From Lactuca virosa (lineage: Eukaryota; Streptophyta; Magnoliopsida; Asterales; Asteraceae), in the NCBI GenBank assembly GCA_928212115.1, contig CAKMRJ010000001.1, positions 363,944,698 through 364,008,697 on the forward strand: DNA of 64,000 bases, written 5' to 3'. A program made the translations under genes and the position numbers. The notes under the pieces were generated by a model. It saw only the letters and a list, made by a program, of their open reading frames with translations. It had not been told where the DNA came from and made no database searches. How positions within the stretch are numbered: position 1 is the stretch's first letter; each line of letters starts with the position of its first letter. This document shows positions 31,734 to 44,022 of the stretch, piece after piece.

Positions 31734-32522
31734 ATGGCGATTTCATCAACCTCGATCCCCAAATTCGCACTTTCCAACTCTCTTAGATTAACAAATCTCA
31801 ACCCTAAACTCCCTTCATCTCTCATCTTCAAATCCCAGACACCAAAACCACTTACCCTAAAACCCAACCGAAGAAACCAGATAACATCCCTCTTCACCGG
31901 AATCGTGGAAGAAATGGGAAAAGTCAGGGAACTAGGTTTCGACGAATCCGGCGAATCATTCGACATGGTGATCCATTCGCCGACCGTCCTCGAAGACGTC
32001 AACCTCGGCGACAGCATAGCCGTAAACGGCACTTGTTTAACAGTCACAGAATTCGACTCGGAGCGATTGGAATTCAAAGTCGGGCTGGCTCCTGAAACAT
32101 TGAGGAAAACCTCGTTGATCGAATTGGAAAAGGGTTCGGTTGTTAATCTGGAGAGAGCTGTGAAACCATCGACACGAATGGGTGGGCATTTTGTGCAGGG
32201 GCATGTGGATGGAACAGGGGAGATTGTTTCAATGGAGGTGGAAGGGGATTCGTTGTGGATTAAGGTGAAGACGTCGCCGGAGATTTTGAAATTTATAGTG
32301 GCGAAGGGGTTCATTGCGGTGGATGGAACTAGTTTGACGGTGGTGGATGTGTTTGATGAAGAGGAGTGTTTCAATTTCATGTTGGTGGAGTATACACAGC
32401 AGAAAGTTGTGATTCCATTGAAGAAAATTGGGCAGAAGGTGAATCTTGAAGTGGATATATTGGGGAAATATGTAGAGAGGCTTCTTAGCAGTGGATTTGT
32501 GGAGAGTATAAAATCAAGATGA
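31734..32522 (+). CDS. RIBC: riboflavin synthase, plastid-targeted (262 aa)
   Basis: Riboflavin synthase converts two molecules of 6,7-dimethyl-8-ribityllumazine into riboflavin and a pyrimidine, the last step of vitamin B2 synthesis, in plants in the plastid. Residues 1 to about 50 are Ser/Lys/Pro-rich and lack acidic residues, as in a transit peptide. Then come two homologous lumazine-binding halves. The first begins LFTGIVEEMGKV and has GTCLTV; the second begins MGGHFVQGHVDGTG and has AVDGTSLTVV; the end is the helical DILGKYVERLL. The protein is complete and in one exon. ATG 31734 is the first in-frame Met after the TATA box; the frame is open further upstream but without ATG. A 31538 ATG opens an unrelated 27-codon frame. 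AATAAA follows at 32611. Confidence 0.93.
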   Translation: MAISSTSIPKFALSNSLRLTNLNPKLPSSLIFKSQTPKPLTLKPNRRNQITSLFTGIVEEMGKVRELGFDESGESFDMVIHSPTVLEDVNLGDSIAVNGTCLTVTEFDSERLEFKVGLAPETLRKTSLIELEKGSVVNLERAVKPSTRMGGHFVQGHVDGTGEIVSMEVEGDSLWIKVKTSPEILKFIVAKGFIAVDGTSLTVVDVFDEEECFNFMLVEYTQQKVVIPLKKIGQKVNLEVDILGKYVERLLSSGFVESIKSR

Positions 32523-32610
32523 TCTGGTACTCCATTTTTTTTTTCCAGGTTGTAGTATGAATTTGATCTTATAGAATGTTTGTTTTGTGTTAGCAAGTGT
32601 GTAAGTTTCA

Positions 32611-32616
32611 AATAAA
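32611..32616 (+). terminator. poly(A) signal of riboflavin synthase
   Basis: AATAAA, 89 bp after the stop codon, in a T-rich 3' region. It is a plausible polyadenylation signal. Confidence 0.5.
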
Positions 32617-33240
32617 ACTTGTATTTCTCAAATGGTATCTAGAAATTTTGTTCACATTGACTATACCTGCGTTTGAGGAAAGAGGATTGCTAAAGAATTT
32701 GAGGGTATTTTGAGGTTTATAAAACTTTTGCAAGATCATGTTCCATCTTATTTGCTCCAATCCAGAATAAAATTGCCCTGTTATTTTATCCTCTGCAATA
32801 AACTGGCCAAAAAAAAATATTGTGTTTGAGGAACTATTTGAAAAACTAATCTTTATATGATAATTTTGCTTTTAGCTAATAGTATTGTTTTTGTAAAAAA
32901 AGTAGCTGACAAGATCAAGCTAATTTCTTTTTTGGTATTTTCATTGCAGAATAGAACATAGTATTTTCGCAGGAGGACCTGCATAAATTAAAAAAAAAAA
33001 ACAATTTCTTTGTTATTTTCTGCAAGTGTTTATTGTAGATGTAAGTAGGGATGAGTTCGGTTTCATAACCAAAATTGAAAAATGAAAATTGAAGGAACTG
33101 AGAACTAAACCGACTTATGAGGATACGGTACCCATACCGGTGTTTGGGTATAGAACCGAATGAAACCGAAACTTATAAAAAATTAGCTCCAACAACTCCT
33201 ATTTATGGTTGTGTTCAACATTGGTGTCGTAATATATGTT

Positions 33241-33271
<31 letters not shown>

Positions 33272-33430
33272 TCTATCTATCTATCTATCTATCTGATGTT
33301 TGCAAATTTGAGAAGAGGTTTTTTCATTTATTTTAGGAGAAAATGATGTGCAAATCTTTTAGGTTAACGGTCTTTTAAAAAACTATAGTTTGCGAACAAA
33401 ACTTATGTAAGCCTGCAGACGAAAGAGGCC
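32617..33430. other. intergenic with a compound microsatellite
   Basis: No gene is visible. A compound run TTTA then TCTA lies at 33240-33296. A stretch at 33050-33180 with GGTTCGGTTTC and ACCGAATGAAACCGAAAC looks like a transposon remnant, but its ends could not be set. Confidence 0.5.
33240..33296. repeat. (TTTA)n(TCTA)n compound microsatellite
   Basis: About eight TTTA units are followed by about six TCTA units. Confidence 0.9.
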
Positions 33431-33439
33431 AAAAAATAT

Positions 33440-33890
33440 TCTGGAAAAAAACCTAAACGTTGGAAAAAACAACTCATTCGGAGCGCATACGAAAAAGTTA
33501 TGGTAGTTCAATGTTGATAAAAAAAATTAGGCACAAACTAAAAGCAACTTAACGTGCCTTGTTTAGGGATGTGTAAGTTAACCAATTCTTAACCAGGTGG
33601 GTCTTGAGCCTAAAGTGTAGGCCATACAAAGAATTAAATTTTCAAAAAGACTCTGATTATTCAGAGCTCATGAAAACGTTATGATTGTTCAAAGTTGACT
33701 AAAAGATATGCACAACCTAAAAACAACACAACCCTAATAACCATTGGTTAAGGCTGTAATTTAGCCTATTCGCATCCAATTAAGGTGGTTATTGAGCCTT
33801 AAGAATAGCCAAGACAAATAACTAAATTTTGAAAAAAATAAGCTCATTTCAACCTTGTATGACAAAGTTATGAAGGTCGGAAAATGGCAC
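33440..33890. repeat. diverged tandem, ~186-bp unit
   Basis: Cognate segments recur at a near-constant distance: GAAAAAGTTATGGTAGTTC (33491), GAAAACGTTATGATTGTTC (33672) and GACAAAGTTATGAAGGTCG (33859); and GCCTAAAGTGTAGGCCATAC (33608) against GCCTTAAGAATAGCCAAGAC (33798). Two full units and a part of a third are present and well diverged. The AAAGTTATG theme also occurs in plant LTR leaders, so it may derive from one. Confidence 0.6.
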
Positions 33891-34354
33891 TTCAAATTCT
33901 GGTTCTAAACCTGAAAAAAATCAAGAACCAAAGACCAGAAAAACCCAAAACTGATTTTCAGGAATATGGGAAGTGTGGGAATGAACCCCACCAGATTCGT
34001 GGGTAATGTGCATATTGTTACAATGCTAACACCAAAATTGTTTATAATTTTTGTGACATGTTTTCAGAAATTGGATTGACATAGGCATATTGAAAACTGG
34101 TGGGGACGGGTCCAAGTTGTATTTAAAAAATAATGAGTTTTGTATTGTCTTGGATTTCGATTTGTGCGTGTACTAATTATCGACCATACCATATACGCTA
34201 TCAGAAATAAAATCATGAATATGTTTTAGTTTCATAATTGATGTACAAAATCGAAATTCTACAAAAAATATAAGACACAACTTCACAATAATTTGATCAC
34301 TTTTTTTTGTTAGTACGCTACTACTGGAATTCGTATAACATTGTGATGATCCGA

Positions 34355-34610
34355 TGAAGAATGACAAAATGGAAATATTTATTGTATAACTAATTGCACT
34401 TGTTCTTTGAAATTATTCCATAATTAACAGTTTTTAATTTTGGTTATTAAATCATTAGTTTACAACCTCCCTGAACTACCGTAGAAGACAAAGTGGAAAT
34501 ATTCATGATTGTACTTGATCTTTGAAACTATTTCATAATTAGCGGTATTTTATTTTGGTTATTAAATTATTAGTTTACAACGTTCCTAAACTATCCTAGA
34601 AGGATTAATT
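34355..34610. repeat. direct duplication, ~126 bp
   Basis: GACAAAATGGAAATATTTA...TTAAATCATTAGTTTACAAC is repeated once as GACAAAGTGGAAATATTCA...TTAAATTATTAGTTTACAAC with substitutions. The surrounding DNA is AT-rich and noncoding. Confidence 0.65.
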
Positions 34611-35440
34611 AACAGATTAATTTCATTCCTCAGCTAATATTTTGATCAATGGCCATTAAACGTTACTATAAAAGGGGGAAAACTTGAAGAACAATGGAGG
34701 TAAAGAAGATGAGGTTATGATGCCATTGTATATCAATAACATTAAAATATTCAAGAAAAGAAAAAGGAAAAAAGAAAATAAATATATACATGGTGAAACA
34801 GGGTCTCAATTTCGATAAGGACCAATTACGTAAATAAACTAAATAAAATGATCAAGTCCAAAACTTTTCTCAGGTTTGAACTTTAACCAATAAACCAATT
34901 GACAAACCAGAGAGACTTTTTGCAATTTTTTCTATTTTAAAATGTAGATATTTTGCCATTATTTTATAGATACATGAACGTCGTGAACAAGCGTACTGAG
35001 TCAATTTGTTGATATGTTTGACAAGTTTGGATGGATGAGTTGATTACCCACTTTTTTATTTTTATTATGATAATAATTTACGATTACCAAAAACATGAGG
35101 CACACAATTAACCCATCAAACGAGTTTCTACGAATGAAAGTTTACCCTTAACATCTTTTCCTTTCCTTTACTCATTCACTACCTTTCACTCATAAAACTT
35201 AATCAAGAACAAGTGTTTGTTTAGATAAAATTGATAACGATTTTGTTTTGGATAGATGATGATACATAAATTTTTTTTTAGACGGCTAATCACAAAAATA
35301 GCCTATATAACAAATGATTATATATTTCACAATTTACAATAACCAAGGTCATTTTGTAGTTCGATCAAAAAATTCGTCAATTTGTTAAATTGATGTGTCA
35401 TCTTGGTATTTTTGTGATTAGTCTTTATTACTTGTGTTAA
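34611..35440. other. intergenic, nothing recognised
   Basis: AT-rich sequence without coding frames or clear repeats. Confidence 0.5.
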
Positions 35441-35444
35441 ACGA

Positions 35445-36500
35445 AAGTTTTTTTTTTTTTTTTGGAAACGGCAAATATTATTAAAACGAACCCCCGACTA
35501 GCAAGTAACTAGCAAGAGGACAAGAGTACATAAGCAAAAGCTTTTCATGGAAAGGGAAATATTAATTGTTAAATAGAAATTAAAACTGAAATGGAGAAGA
35601 GATCCAATTTTTCCAATCGCCAATTCCTCCTTTGCCCATGGTCTGTATCCAAAAAAATGTCACTGACTTGATGGCCCCTGCACCATGAGTGGGATTTTGG
35701 AATAGTCCGTTGAACACCCGATCGTTTCTGAACTTCCACAGAATCCAGAGTAAGCCGTGACAAATGGTAATGAATCTCTTCCTCTTCCTTGGGCATCTTC
35801 CCCAGTTTTCTGCAAATGCGATTAGCTCTCCAACTGATGTGAAAGACTCCCGTTGTAAGCCGCACAAGTGAATATTATCTTCCTGACCTCGCAGGCAAAT
35901 GGACATTGTATGAGGATGTGATCAGAGCATTCCATTCCATTAACACAGGCACCACATTTGTCATTTTCGATGTTAACTCCTTTTTTCCTAAGTGCCACTG
36001 CCGATGGGATCTTCCTTTGTATCGCTCGCCATATGCAGCAATTGACTTTGTTCGGGGATATCTTATTCCATTTAAAATATGATAAGACACGGTTGGGGAA
36101 TAGTAACCGTTCTAGTTTTCTCCTTAGTGTGCTCACTGTGAATTGACTGCTATTGTCCATTGCATAAGTCCAATAATCTTCTCCCGGTACCAAATGTACC
36201 GAGGATAAGTCATGATTAAGGTTATCGATGCATTGCAAATCATGAACCCCATACACACTAGATTTCCAGTGAGCTGCGAACTGATTATTGACAATCCTAT
36301 CAGCCACTGTACATTTCTTTCTATATTCGAGCTCAAGGAGGGATGGATATTTTTCACCAAGTGTAACCGATCCTAGCCACTTGTCGTACCAGAAGGATGT
36401 ATTTTCTCCGGATTTAATGTGTAATTGGAATATATCCGTATTTTCCAAACCAAATTTTTTGAGTTCGCTTTTGCATGCTGCAATGTTTGTTCCATACTCC
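35445..36500 (-). pseudogene. LINE 3' end with reverse-transcriptase zinc-binding domain
   Basis: The minus strand codes for the C-terminal part of a plant LINE ORF2: SGENTSFWYDKWLGSV, YFKWNKISPNKVNCCIWRAIQRKIPSAVALRKKGV, then C..C...CSDHILIQCPFA, the zf-RVT pattern (Pfam PF13966), followed by LLWILWKFRNDRVFNG in a shifted frame. A T16 run at 35448-35463 is the inverted poly(A) tail. The reverse transcriptase itself is absent, as expected for a 5'-truncated LINE. No target duplication was found. Confidence 0.85.
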
Positions 36501-36530
36501 CCTTATTTTTTGATTTGAGAGATAGTCATG

Positions 36531-37199
36531 AGGTTTATTGTAAAGGTTGTGAATTCCTTTTATGACTCGTAAAATATAAAGTGTAATCACGTAGTTTTTA
36601 TCTATAATTGGATATATGTAAATAATGAAGATTAATGATTCAAATACTTTTCACACATATAATGCATAGAAACATGATTAATATTAAAATAACCTACCTT
36701 ATTATGTAATCAAGTTTATACTAGTCGACAAAACGAACCTAAACAATAAAACATCATTACATATTTAAATATGATGATCAAGTCAAATGTCATTGAAATC
36801 AACATTACATATATGTATAAATCTGAATCTATTAAATCTAACGTCATATTTCATTGTATATTTTTCAACATTTCAAGATACCTTAAATAAAGATGATATC
36901 ATAATTAAGCTTACCTTATATTCTTAATATAAGTATTTCATAAATTTTAACAAAGTAAAATATACACCCTAAATAATATCTAAAGCTTTAAATAAATTCA
37001 AATTTGAATCTTAGAATATAATGTAATATACACCTGTATTCGAAAATTTGGGGCAAAGAAAAGATTAAAAGCGCGGAAGAAAAGGTCTAATCACGCGGTC
37101 ACATGGCCCCACTACCTCCTGCTTTTTTCTATTCGTTTCTCCCAATCCAAATGTAACGTTTCCTTACAAGTTACAACCCTCACTCGTCTCATAGTCAAA
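36531..37199. other. intergenic upstream of callose synthase
   Basis: AT-rich DNA to about 37040, then a GC-richer 180 bp that should hold the core promoter and 5' leader. No convincing TATA box is visible. A TTGAC core (W-box type, inverted) occurs at 37193-37197. Confidence 0.5.
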
Positions 37200-37226
37200 T
37201 TGTGCTCTCCGATCCCCACCTCCACG

Positions 37227-40200
37227 ATGACCCACCGGCAGCGTCCTCCGCCGTCGCCGGAACCAGACTTATCTGATGAGTCTCCCTACAACATAATCCC
37301 AATCCACAATCTACTAGCAGATCATCCGTCCCTCCGTTTCCCAGAAGTTCGTGCTGCCACCGCTGCTCTACGGGCTGTTGGCGACCTACGCAGACCGCCC
37401 TTCATTCCATGGCAACCTCAATACGACCTCCTCGACTGGCTTGGCGCCTTCTTTGGTTTCCAATCGGACAACGTTTCAAACCAGCGGGAACACCTCGTTC
37501 TCCACCTCGCCAACGCCCAGATGCGGCTGCAGCCACCGCCAGACAATATCGATACTCTCGACCCCTCCGTGCTACGCCGCTTTCGCCGTAAGTTACTCAG
37601 CAACTACACCCACTGGTGCTCCTTCCTCGGCCGTAAATCCAACATCTGGATCTCTGACTCACGCCGCCAATTCTCCGCCTCCGACCACCGCCGTGAGCTT
37701 CTTTACGTTTCACTTTATCTACTCATTTGGGGTGAGTCCGCGAATCTCCGCTTTATACCTGAGTGTATTTGTTATATATTTCATCATATGGCTGAGGAGC
37801 TGAACAAAATTCTAGAAGATTACATCGATGAGAACACAGGTAGGCCTGTTTTGCCCTCAATTTCTGGGGAAAACGCATTCTTGAATCGCGTTGTTAAACC
37901 AATTTACGATACTGTTAAGGCCGAGGTAGCGAACAGTAAGAACGGCACAGCACCGCATTCAGATTGGCGGAATTACGATGATATAAACGAGTACTTCTGG
38001 AGCAGAAGGTGTTTCCAGAAATTGAAGTGGCCTATAGATATCGGGGAGCAATTTCTTCGCAACAACAAGCAAAGGGAAGAGGGTAGGGAAGACAGGTTTC
38101 GTGGAGCAGAGATCCTTTCTGAACCTGTTTAGAAGCTTCGATAAGCTCTGGACTATGTTGTTTCTGTTTCTACAAGCTGCCATCATCGTTTCCTGGAGAG
38201 ATCCAGACCATACTCCATGGAGGGCGTTAAAGAACAAAGACGCCCAAGCAAAAGTTCTAAGTGTGTTCATAACTTGGAGCTGTTTGCGGTTTCTGAAAGC
38301 TCTTCTTGATGCTGTGATGCAGTATAAACTCGTTTCCAGAGAGACGTACTGGCTTGGTGTAAGAATGGTGTTGAAGATCATTACTTCTGTTATCTGGATC
38401 ATAATCTTCGTGGTGTTCTACACTAGAATCTGGAATCAAAAGAAGGATGATGGGCGTTGGTCAGGTGCAGCCAATAAACGAGTGGTAACTTTTCTTGAAG
38501 TCGCATTAGTGTTCATCCTCCCTGAAATTCTAGCTCTTCTTCTCTTCATTCTTCCATGGATTCGTAACTTCATTGAAAACACTAACTGGAGAATCTTCTA
38601 CTTCATAACCTGGTGGTTCCAAAGTAGAACTTTTGTAGGCCGTGGTCTCCGTGAAGGTCTAGTAGACAACATAAAGTATTCTTTATTCTGGATCATTGTT
38701 CTTGCCACAAAGTTCTGTTTTAGTACTTCTTGCAGATCAAACCAATGATTAAACCCACTAAAGATCTTCTAGACCTCACAGATGTCACATACGAATGGCA
38801 CCAATTCTTTGGTAACAGCAACAGGTTTGCAGTAGGTCTTTTATGGCTACCAGTTGTCTTAATCTATCTCATGGACACACAAATCTGGTACTCCATTTAC
38901 TCTTCCTTCGTGGGTGCTGCAGTTGGGCTTTTTAGTCATTTGGGTGAGATCAGAAATGTCCAACAACTAAGATTAAGGTTTCAGTTTTTCGCAAGTGCAA
39001 TGCAGTTCAATCTTATGCCTGAAGAACAGTTGTTGAACACAAGAGGGACTTTTCGGTCAAAGTTCAAAGACATTATCTACAGATTGAAGCTAAGATATGG
39101 TCTTGGGAGACCATTCAAGAAACTCGAATCAAACCAAATCGAAGCTCATAAATTTGCTTTGATATGGAATGAAATCATTTTGACATTTAGAGAAGAAGAC
39201 ATTGTTAGTGATCTTGAAGTCGAGCTTCTTGAATTGCCTCAAAACACATGGAACATTAGAGTTGTACAATGGCCATGTTTGTTGCTGTGTAATGAGTTGC
39301 TTCTTGCTTTAAGCCAAGCAAAAGAGTTGGTTGATGCTCCCGATAGATGGCTATGGAAGAAAATCGGGAAAAACGAATACAGAAGATGTTCAGTTATTGA
39401 AACTTATGATAGTATCAGACACTTGCTTCTAACAATTGTACAATACAACACACAAGAACACTCAATCCTCACAACCCTATTTCAAGAAATCGATAACTCA
39501 ATCAACATCGAAAAGTTCACCAAAACTTTCAACATGTACGCCCTCCCTACAATCCACACAAAGCTCATCACCCTCGTCGACCTCTTGATAAAGTCAAACA
39601 AAGATGTCAACAAAATAGTCAACACATTACAAGCACTTTACGAGGTTGTGATACGCGATTTCTTCAAAGAAAAAAGATCCATGAATGAGCTGAAAGAAGA
39701 CGGTTTAGCCCCTCATAGGCCACTTTCAGGTGCGGGTTTACTTTTTGAGAATGCAGTCTCACTACCCGATTCAAAAAACGAAAGCTTTTACAGACAAACG
39801 CGAAGACTCCACACGATTTTGACTTCACGTGACTCCATGAACAACATTCCCGTGAATCTTGAAGCAAGAAGACGAATTGCATTCTTTAGTAACTCATTGT
39901 TCATGAACATGCCACATGCACCTCAAGTGGAGAAGATGATGGCTTTCAGTGTTTTGACACCTTACTACAATGAGGAAGTGGTGTACAACAAAGAACAGCT
40001 TCGAACTGAAAATGAAGATGGGGTTTCCACTCTTTATTATCTACAGACAATCTATGCAGATGAATGGGTGAACTTTTTGCAACGGATGCGTCGCGAAGGG
40101 ATGCTGACCGAAGACGAGTTATGGACAAAAAAGTTAAGAGATTTGAGACTTTGGGCATCTTACAGAGGGCAGACACTTGCCCGAACTGTCAGGGGTATGA

Positions 40201-42497
40201 TGTATTATTATCGGGCACTTAAAATGTTGGCTTTTCTTGATTCAGCTTCTGAAATGGACATTCGTGAAGGTGCGAAAGAATTAATTCCAGTGGGGGGTAG
40301 TGCCCGGGATTTAACCCGGGCAGATAGTCGGGTCAGTATGATGTTCAAAGGGCACGAATATGGAACAGCTTTAATGAAGTATACTTATGTGGTTGCGTGT
40401 CAGATATACGGGACCCAAAAGGCGAAAAAGGACCCACATGCTGATGAGATTCTGTATTTGATGAAAGAGCATGAAGCGTTACGTGTGGCGTATGTTGATG
40501 AGGTGGCGACGCCTGGTGGGACAGATTATTTCTCTGTTTTAGTCAAGTTTGACCAAAATCTTGGAAAAGAAGTTGAAGTTTATAGGGTCAAGTTACCGGG
40601 TCCGTTAAAACTCGGGGAAGGTAAACCTGAGAATCAAAATCACGCTCTGATTTTCACCCGTGGAGATGCTGTTCAAACCATTGACATGAATCAAGATAAT
40701 TACTTTGAAGAAGCTTTGAAAATGAGGAATCTGTTAGAAGAATATAAACAAAAATACGGGATCCGGAAACCGAATATTTTAGGAGTCCGTGAAAACATCT
40801 TCACAGGGTCCGTTTCTTCACTCGCATGGTTCATGTCAGCTCAAGAAACGAGTTTTGTGACTTTGGGTCAACGGGTCCTTGCGAACCCGTTGAAGATCCG
40901 TTTACATTACGGGCACCCGGATGTATTCGATCGCTTCTGGTTCATGACACGTGGCGGAATCAGCAAAGCTTCAAGATTGATCAACTTAAGTGAAGACATT
41001 TTTGCAGGGTTTAATTGCACTTTAAGAGGCGGAAATGTAACCCACCATGAGTATATTCAAGTTGGAAAAGGTCGCGATGTGGGTTTAAATCAAGTCTCCA
41101 TGTTTGAAGCCAAAGTTGCAAGTGGAAACGGTGAACAAGTTTTGAGTAGAGATGTATACAGATTGGGTCAACGCCTTGACTTTTTCAGAATGCTTTCTTT
41201 CTTCTACACCACAGTTGGATTCTTCTTCAACACCATGATGATTTCTTTAACTGTATACGCGTTCTTGTGGGGCCGATTATATCTCGCATTAAGCGGGGTT
41301 GAAAATTCGGTTTCGGAAAACGCAAATACAAATAACGCGTTGGGGACGATTTTAAACCAACAGTTTATTGTCCAGCTTGGACTTTTCACAGCTTTACCAA
41401 TGATTGTCGAAAATACCCTCGAACACGGTTTTCTCGCAGCTATTTGGGATTTCATCACAATGCAGTTACAGCTCTCGTCTGTTTTTTATACATTTTCGTT
41501 GGGCACACGTTCGCATTACTTCGGGCGGACGATTCTACACGGTGGAGCGAAATATCGGGCAACCGGGCGGGGGTTTGTTGTCCAACACAAATCATTCGCT
41601 GAAAATTACCGATTATACGCGCGAAGTCATTTCATAAAAGCGATCGAACTCGGTTTAATCCTAACTGTTTATGCTGCTTATAGCCCCGTGGCTAAAGGAA
41701 CCTTCACTTACATCGCGTTAACTATTTCAAGTTGGTTTCTCGTGGTTTCATGGATCATGGCTCCGTTTGTGTTCAACCCATCCGGATTCGACTGGTTGAA
41801 AACCGTATACGATTTCGATGATTTCATGAACTGGATCTGGTTTCGAGGAAGTGTGTTTGCAAAACCGGAAGAAAGCTGGGAACAATGGTGGTATGAAGAA
41901 CAAGATCATTTAAGAACAACGGGTTTACTCGGGAAAATATTCGAAATCATTTTGGATCTTCGATTCTTTTTCTTTCAATACGGGATTGTTTACCAGTTAG
42001 GGATTGCAGCTGGAAGCAAAAGTGTTGCGGTTTATATTCTTTCGTGGATTTACATAATTGTGGCTCTTGCGATATATTCGGCGATTGTGTATGCGCGCGA
42101 TAAGTACTCTGCGAAAGAGCATATTTACTATCGGCTTGTGCAGTTTCTTGTGATTGTGATTGGGATTTTGATAATTATCGCGTTGTTGGAGTTTACGAGT
42201 TTTCGGTTTCTTGATATTTTGACTAGTTTGTTGGCGTTTGTTCCTACTGGGTGGGGGTTTTTGTTGATTGCTCAAGTGTTTAGGCCGATTTTGGAGAAGA
42301 GTTTTATATGGGCGACTGTTGTGTCGGTTGCAAGGACTTATGATACGATGTTTGGGGTGGTTGTGTTGATGCCTGTGGCGGCTTTGTCGTGGTTGCCGGG
42401 GTTGCAGTCGATGCAAACGAGGATCTTGTTTAATGAAGCGTTTAGTAGAGGGTTGAGGATATTTCAGATTGTTGTTGGAAAGAAATCCAAAAGTTGA
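37227..42497 (+). pseudogene. CALS12: callose synthase CALS12/GSL5 (PMR4)-like, two frameshifts
   Basis: Callose synthase makes beta-1,3-glucan from UDP-glucose at the plasma membrane; the CALS12 type serves wound and pathogen callose. Restored length is about 1756 residues, close to the family. Domain order: N-terminal region with YNIIPIHNLLADHPSLRFPEVRAA, FKS1-type domain (RRELLYVSLYLLIWGESANLRF), first membrane cluster (about 38120-38900), large cytosolic catalytic region (HTILTSRDSM, SLFMNMPHAPQVEKM, FSVLTPYYNEEVVY, DEWVNFLQRM, GHPDVFDRFWF, LNQVSMFEAKVASGNGEQ) and second membrane cluster, with GGAKYRATGRGFVV between. The frame changes twice: one extra G in the run 38043-38046, and one missing T near 38724 (FSYFLQ context). 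The two cancel, but 680 bp between them are out of frame. Everything else is conserved, so assembly error is as likely as a real null allele. The gene is intronless here. Confidence 0.9.
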
Positions 42498-42512
42498 AGT
42501 GTCATTCGAGGT

Positions 42513-42548
<36 letters not shown>

Positions 42549-42720
42549 AAATGTTTTGTAGTTATGATGATGATGATAATGATGATGATGATGGTTTTGC
42601 AGGGTTTGTTCGGATGGATATATTTGGGTAGAGTTTGTAGAAGCAGGGGTGAGGTGTTTGTTATATAAACAGAGGTTTGTATTTTATTTTCTCTTGATGT
42701 TAAATAAAGGTGAAATGAAG
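42498..42720 (+). terminator. callose synthase 3' region
   Basis: The 3' untranslated region has a TA run (42520-42544), a GAT-rich stretch (42565-42595) and AATAAA at 42703-42708, a plausible poly(A) signal. Confidence 0.5.
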
Positions 42721-44014
42721 TAGTGTCTTGAGGATCCATGCATGATAATTGTATGGATTTATTTAATAATAAATATATTTGTTGTACAGGTTTGTTTGAT
42801 GTGGGGGATGATATGATGGAAGGAGTATATATACAAAATATAGAAGTTGAGATGATGGTGTACAGGCTTGTTGATTTTTTCATTAGCAGCATGTGAAAAA
42901 AGTCTACTTACTTGTGTAGTTAAAAATTAAAATGAGAGATGATCACTAGACAATATTTTTGGTAAATCTGATTTGTTTATTTGTGAATTTTGTGTATTTT
43001 CTTGTTTAACTAGACGATATTTTTTTTTGGACGGATAGTTGTTTGTCAACAACTAACTGCACATGAGAGTTGAGACTCATGTTGAGTAGATTGGAGGTTA
43101 TTCTATTTCTATGTGTTTAATTAAATATCTTAATGACTTTTGCAGCATTTAAGGATTGGTTGGGTGTTTTGTTGTCATAATAATTTCTATCTTCCTAAAT
43201 CAATTTTGTATGATAGTAATGCTTCCTGGACCAGGTGTCATGGGGCAGAGAAAGTCGAGATTTTTAGCTCATAAATTAAATGCTTTCTTAAAAGTTAACA
43301 AATTATTTGTTTATTGTCTTCAAAACGGTTTCACATCTTCCATCAAAGAAATGAAAAGAACGCTTTCTGTTTGTGAGTTATGAGTTTTCGAATTTCCCTA
43401 TGAATGAGAGGCCTGCGGAGGGATCGCAATTCACCAAAGATGTTAAGATGATATGCTCTTTAAAAAATGTTCTTTTATTTTTACCAAAGTAGTAAAATTT
43501 GAGCCAATAGTGGAATAAGCCAGCGAGAAGTAACTAAGCATGTACCACACATCTTTAATGTTAGAAATAATTAAGGAATAACAAGTTGGTCATTTTCTGT
43601 AGTCGCATATTGGCAGGGGAAAGGACCTTAAGTGAGTTTAACGACACCATCCAATTTTAATTCGATCGGCCACGTGACAGTCTGTTTATTCCACGCCTCA
43701 GAGTCTTTAACCTCCCTCCCTCCCTCCCTCCTTATCTCTCTCCGTGTGTGTATGAATTTGTAAGACTTTTGATTGTCAACTAAAAATATTTATTAAAATA
43801 TGCCGTATTTATGGACCAAAACTCGTATTTATTTAAACACATATATTCAATCAAATTATCTGAATTTTCCCAACCATTGGTTCGCATTGGGAGAAAGGTG
43901 TTGGAATCGGTCACACTAATCGTGTCTTATTGTGATTTATTTGAAAAATTATTGTGAACAAAACAAACATGTAGTGATGTTTATACTAAGCCTTGGCCAC
44001 CACGAGATATGAAT
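42721..44014. other. intergenic, nothing recognised
   Basis: AT-rich DNA. A 75-codon frame at 43156-43383 shows no known motif, and (CCCT)n-like sequence lies at 43712-43732. Confidence 0.5.
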
Positions 44015-44022
44015 CTTTTATC

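Noticed and set aside
31709..32611. 300-codon frame antisense to riboflavin synthase
   Set aside because: It mirrors the conserved sense gene; composition follows the sense codons.
33050..33180. Possible second hAT MITE with GGTTCGGTTTC words
   Set aside because: No inverted ends or target duplication could be found.
42464..42892. 142-codon frame antisense to the callose synthase end
   Set aside because: It runs through TA and GAT microsatellites and has no recognised motif.
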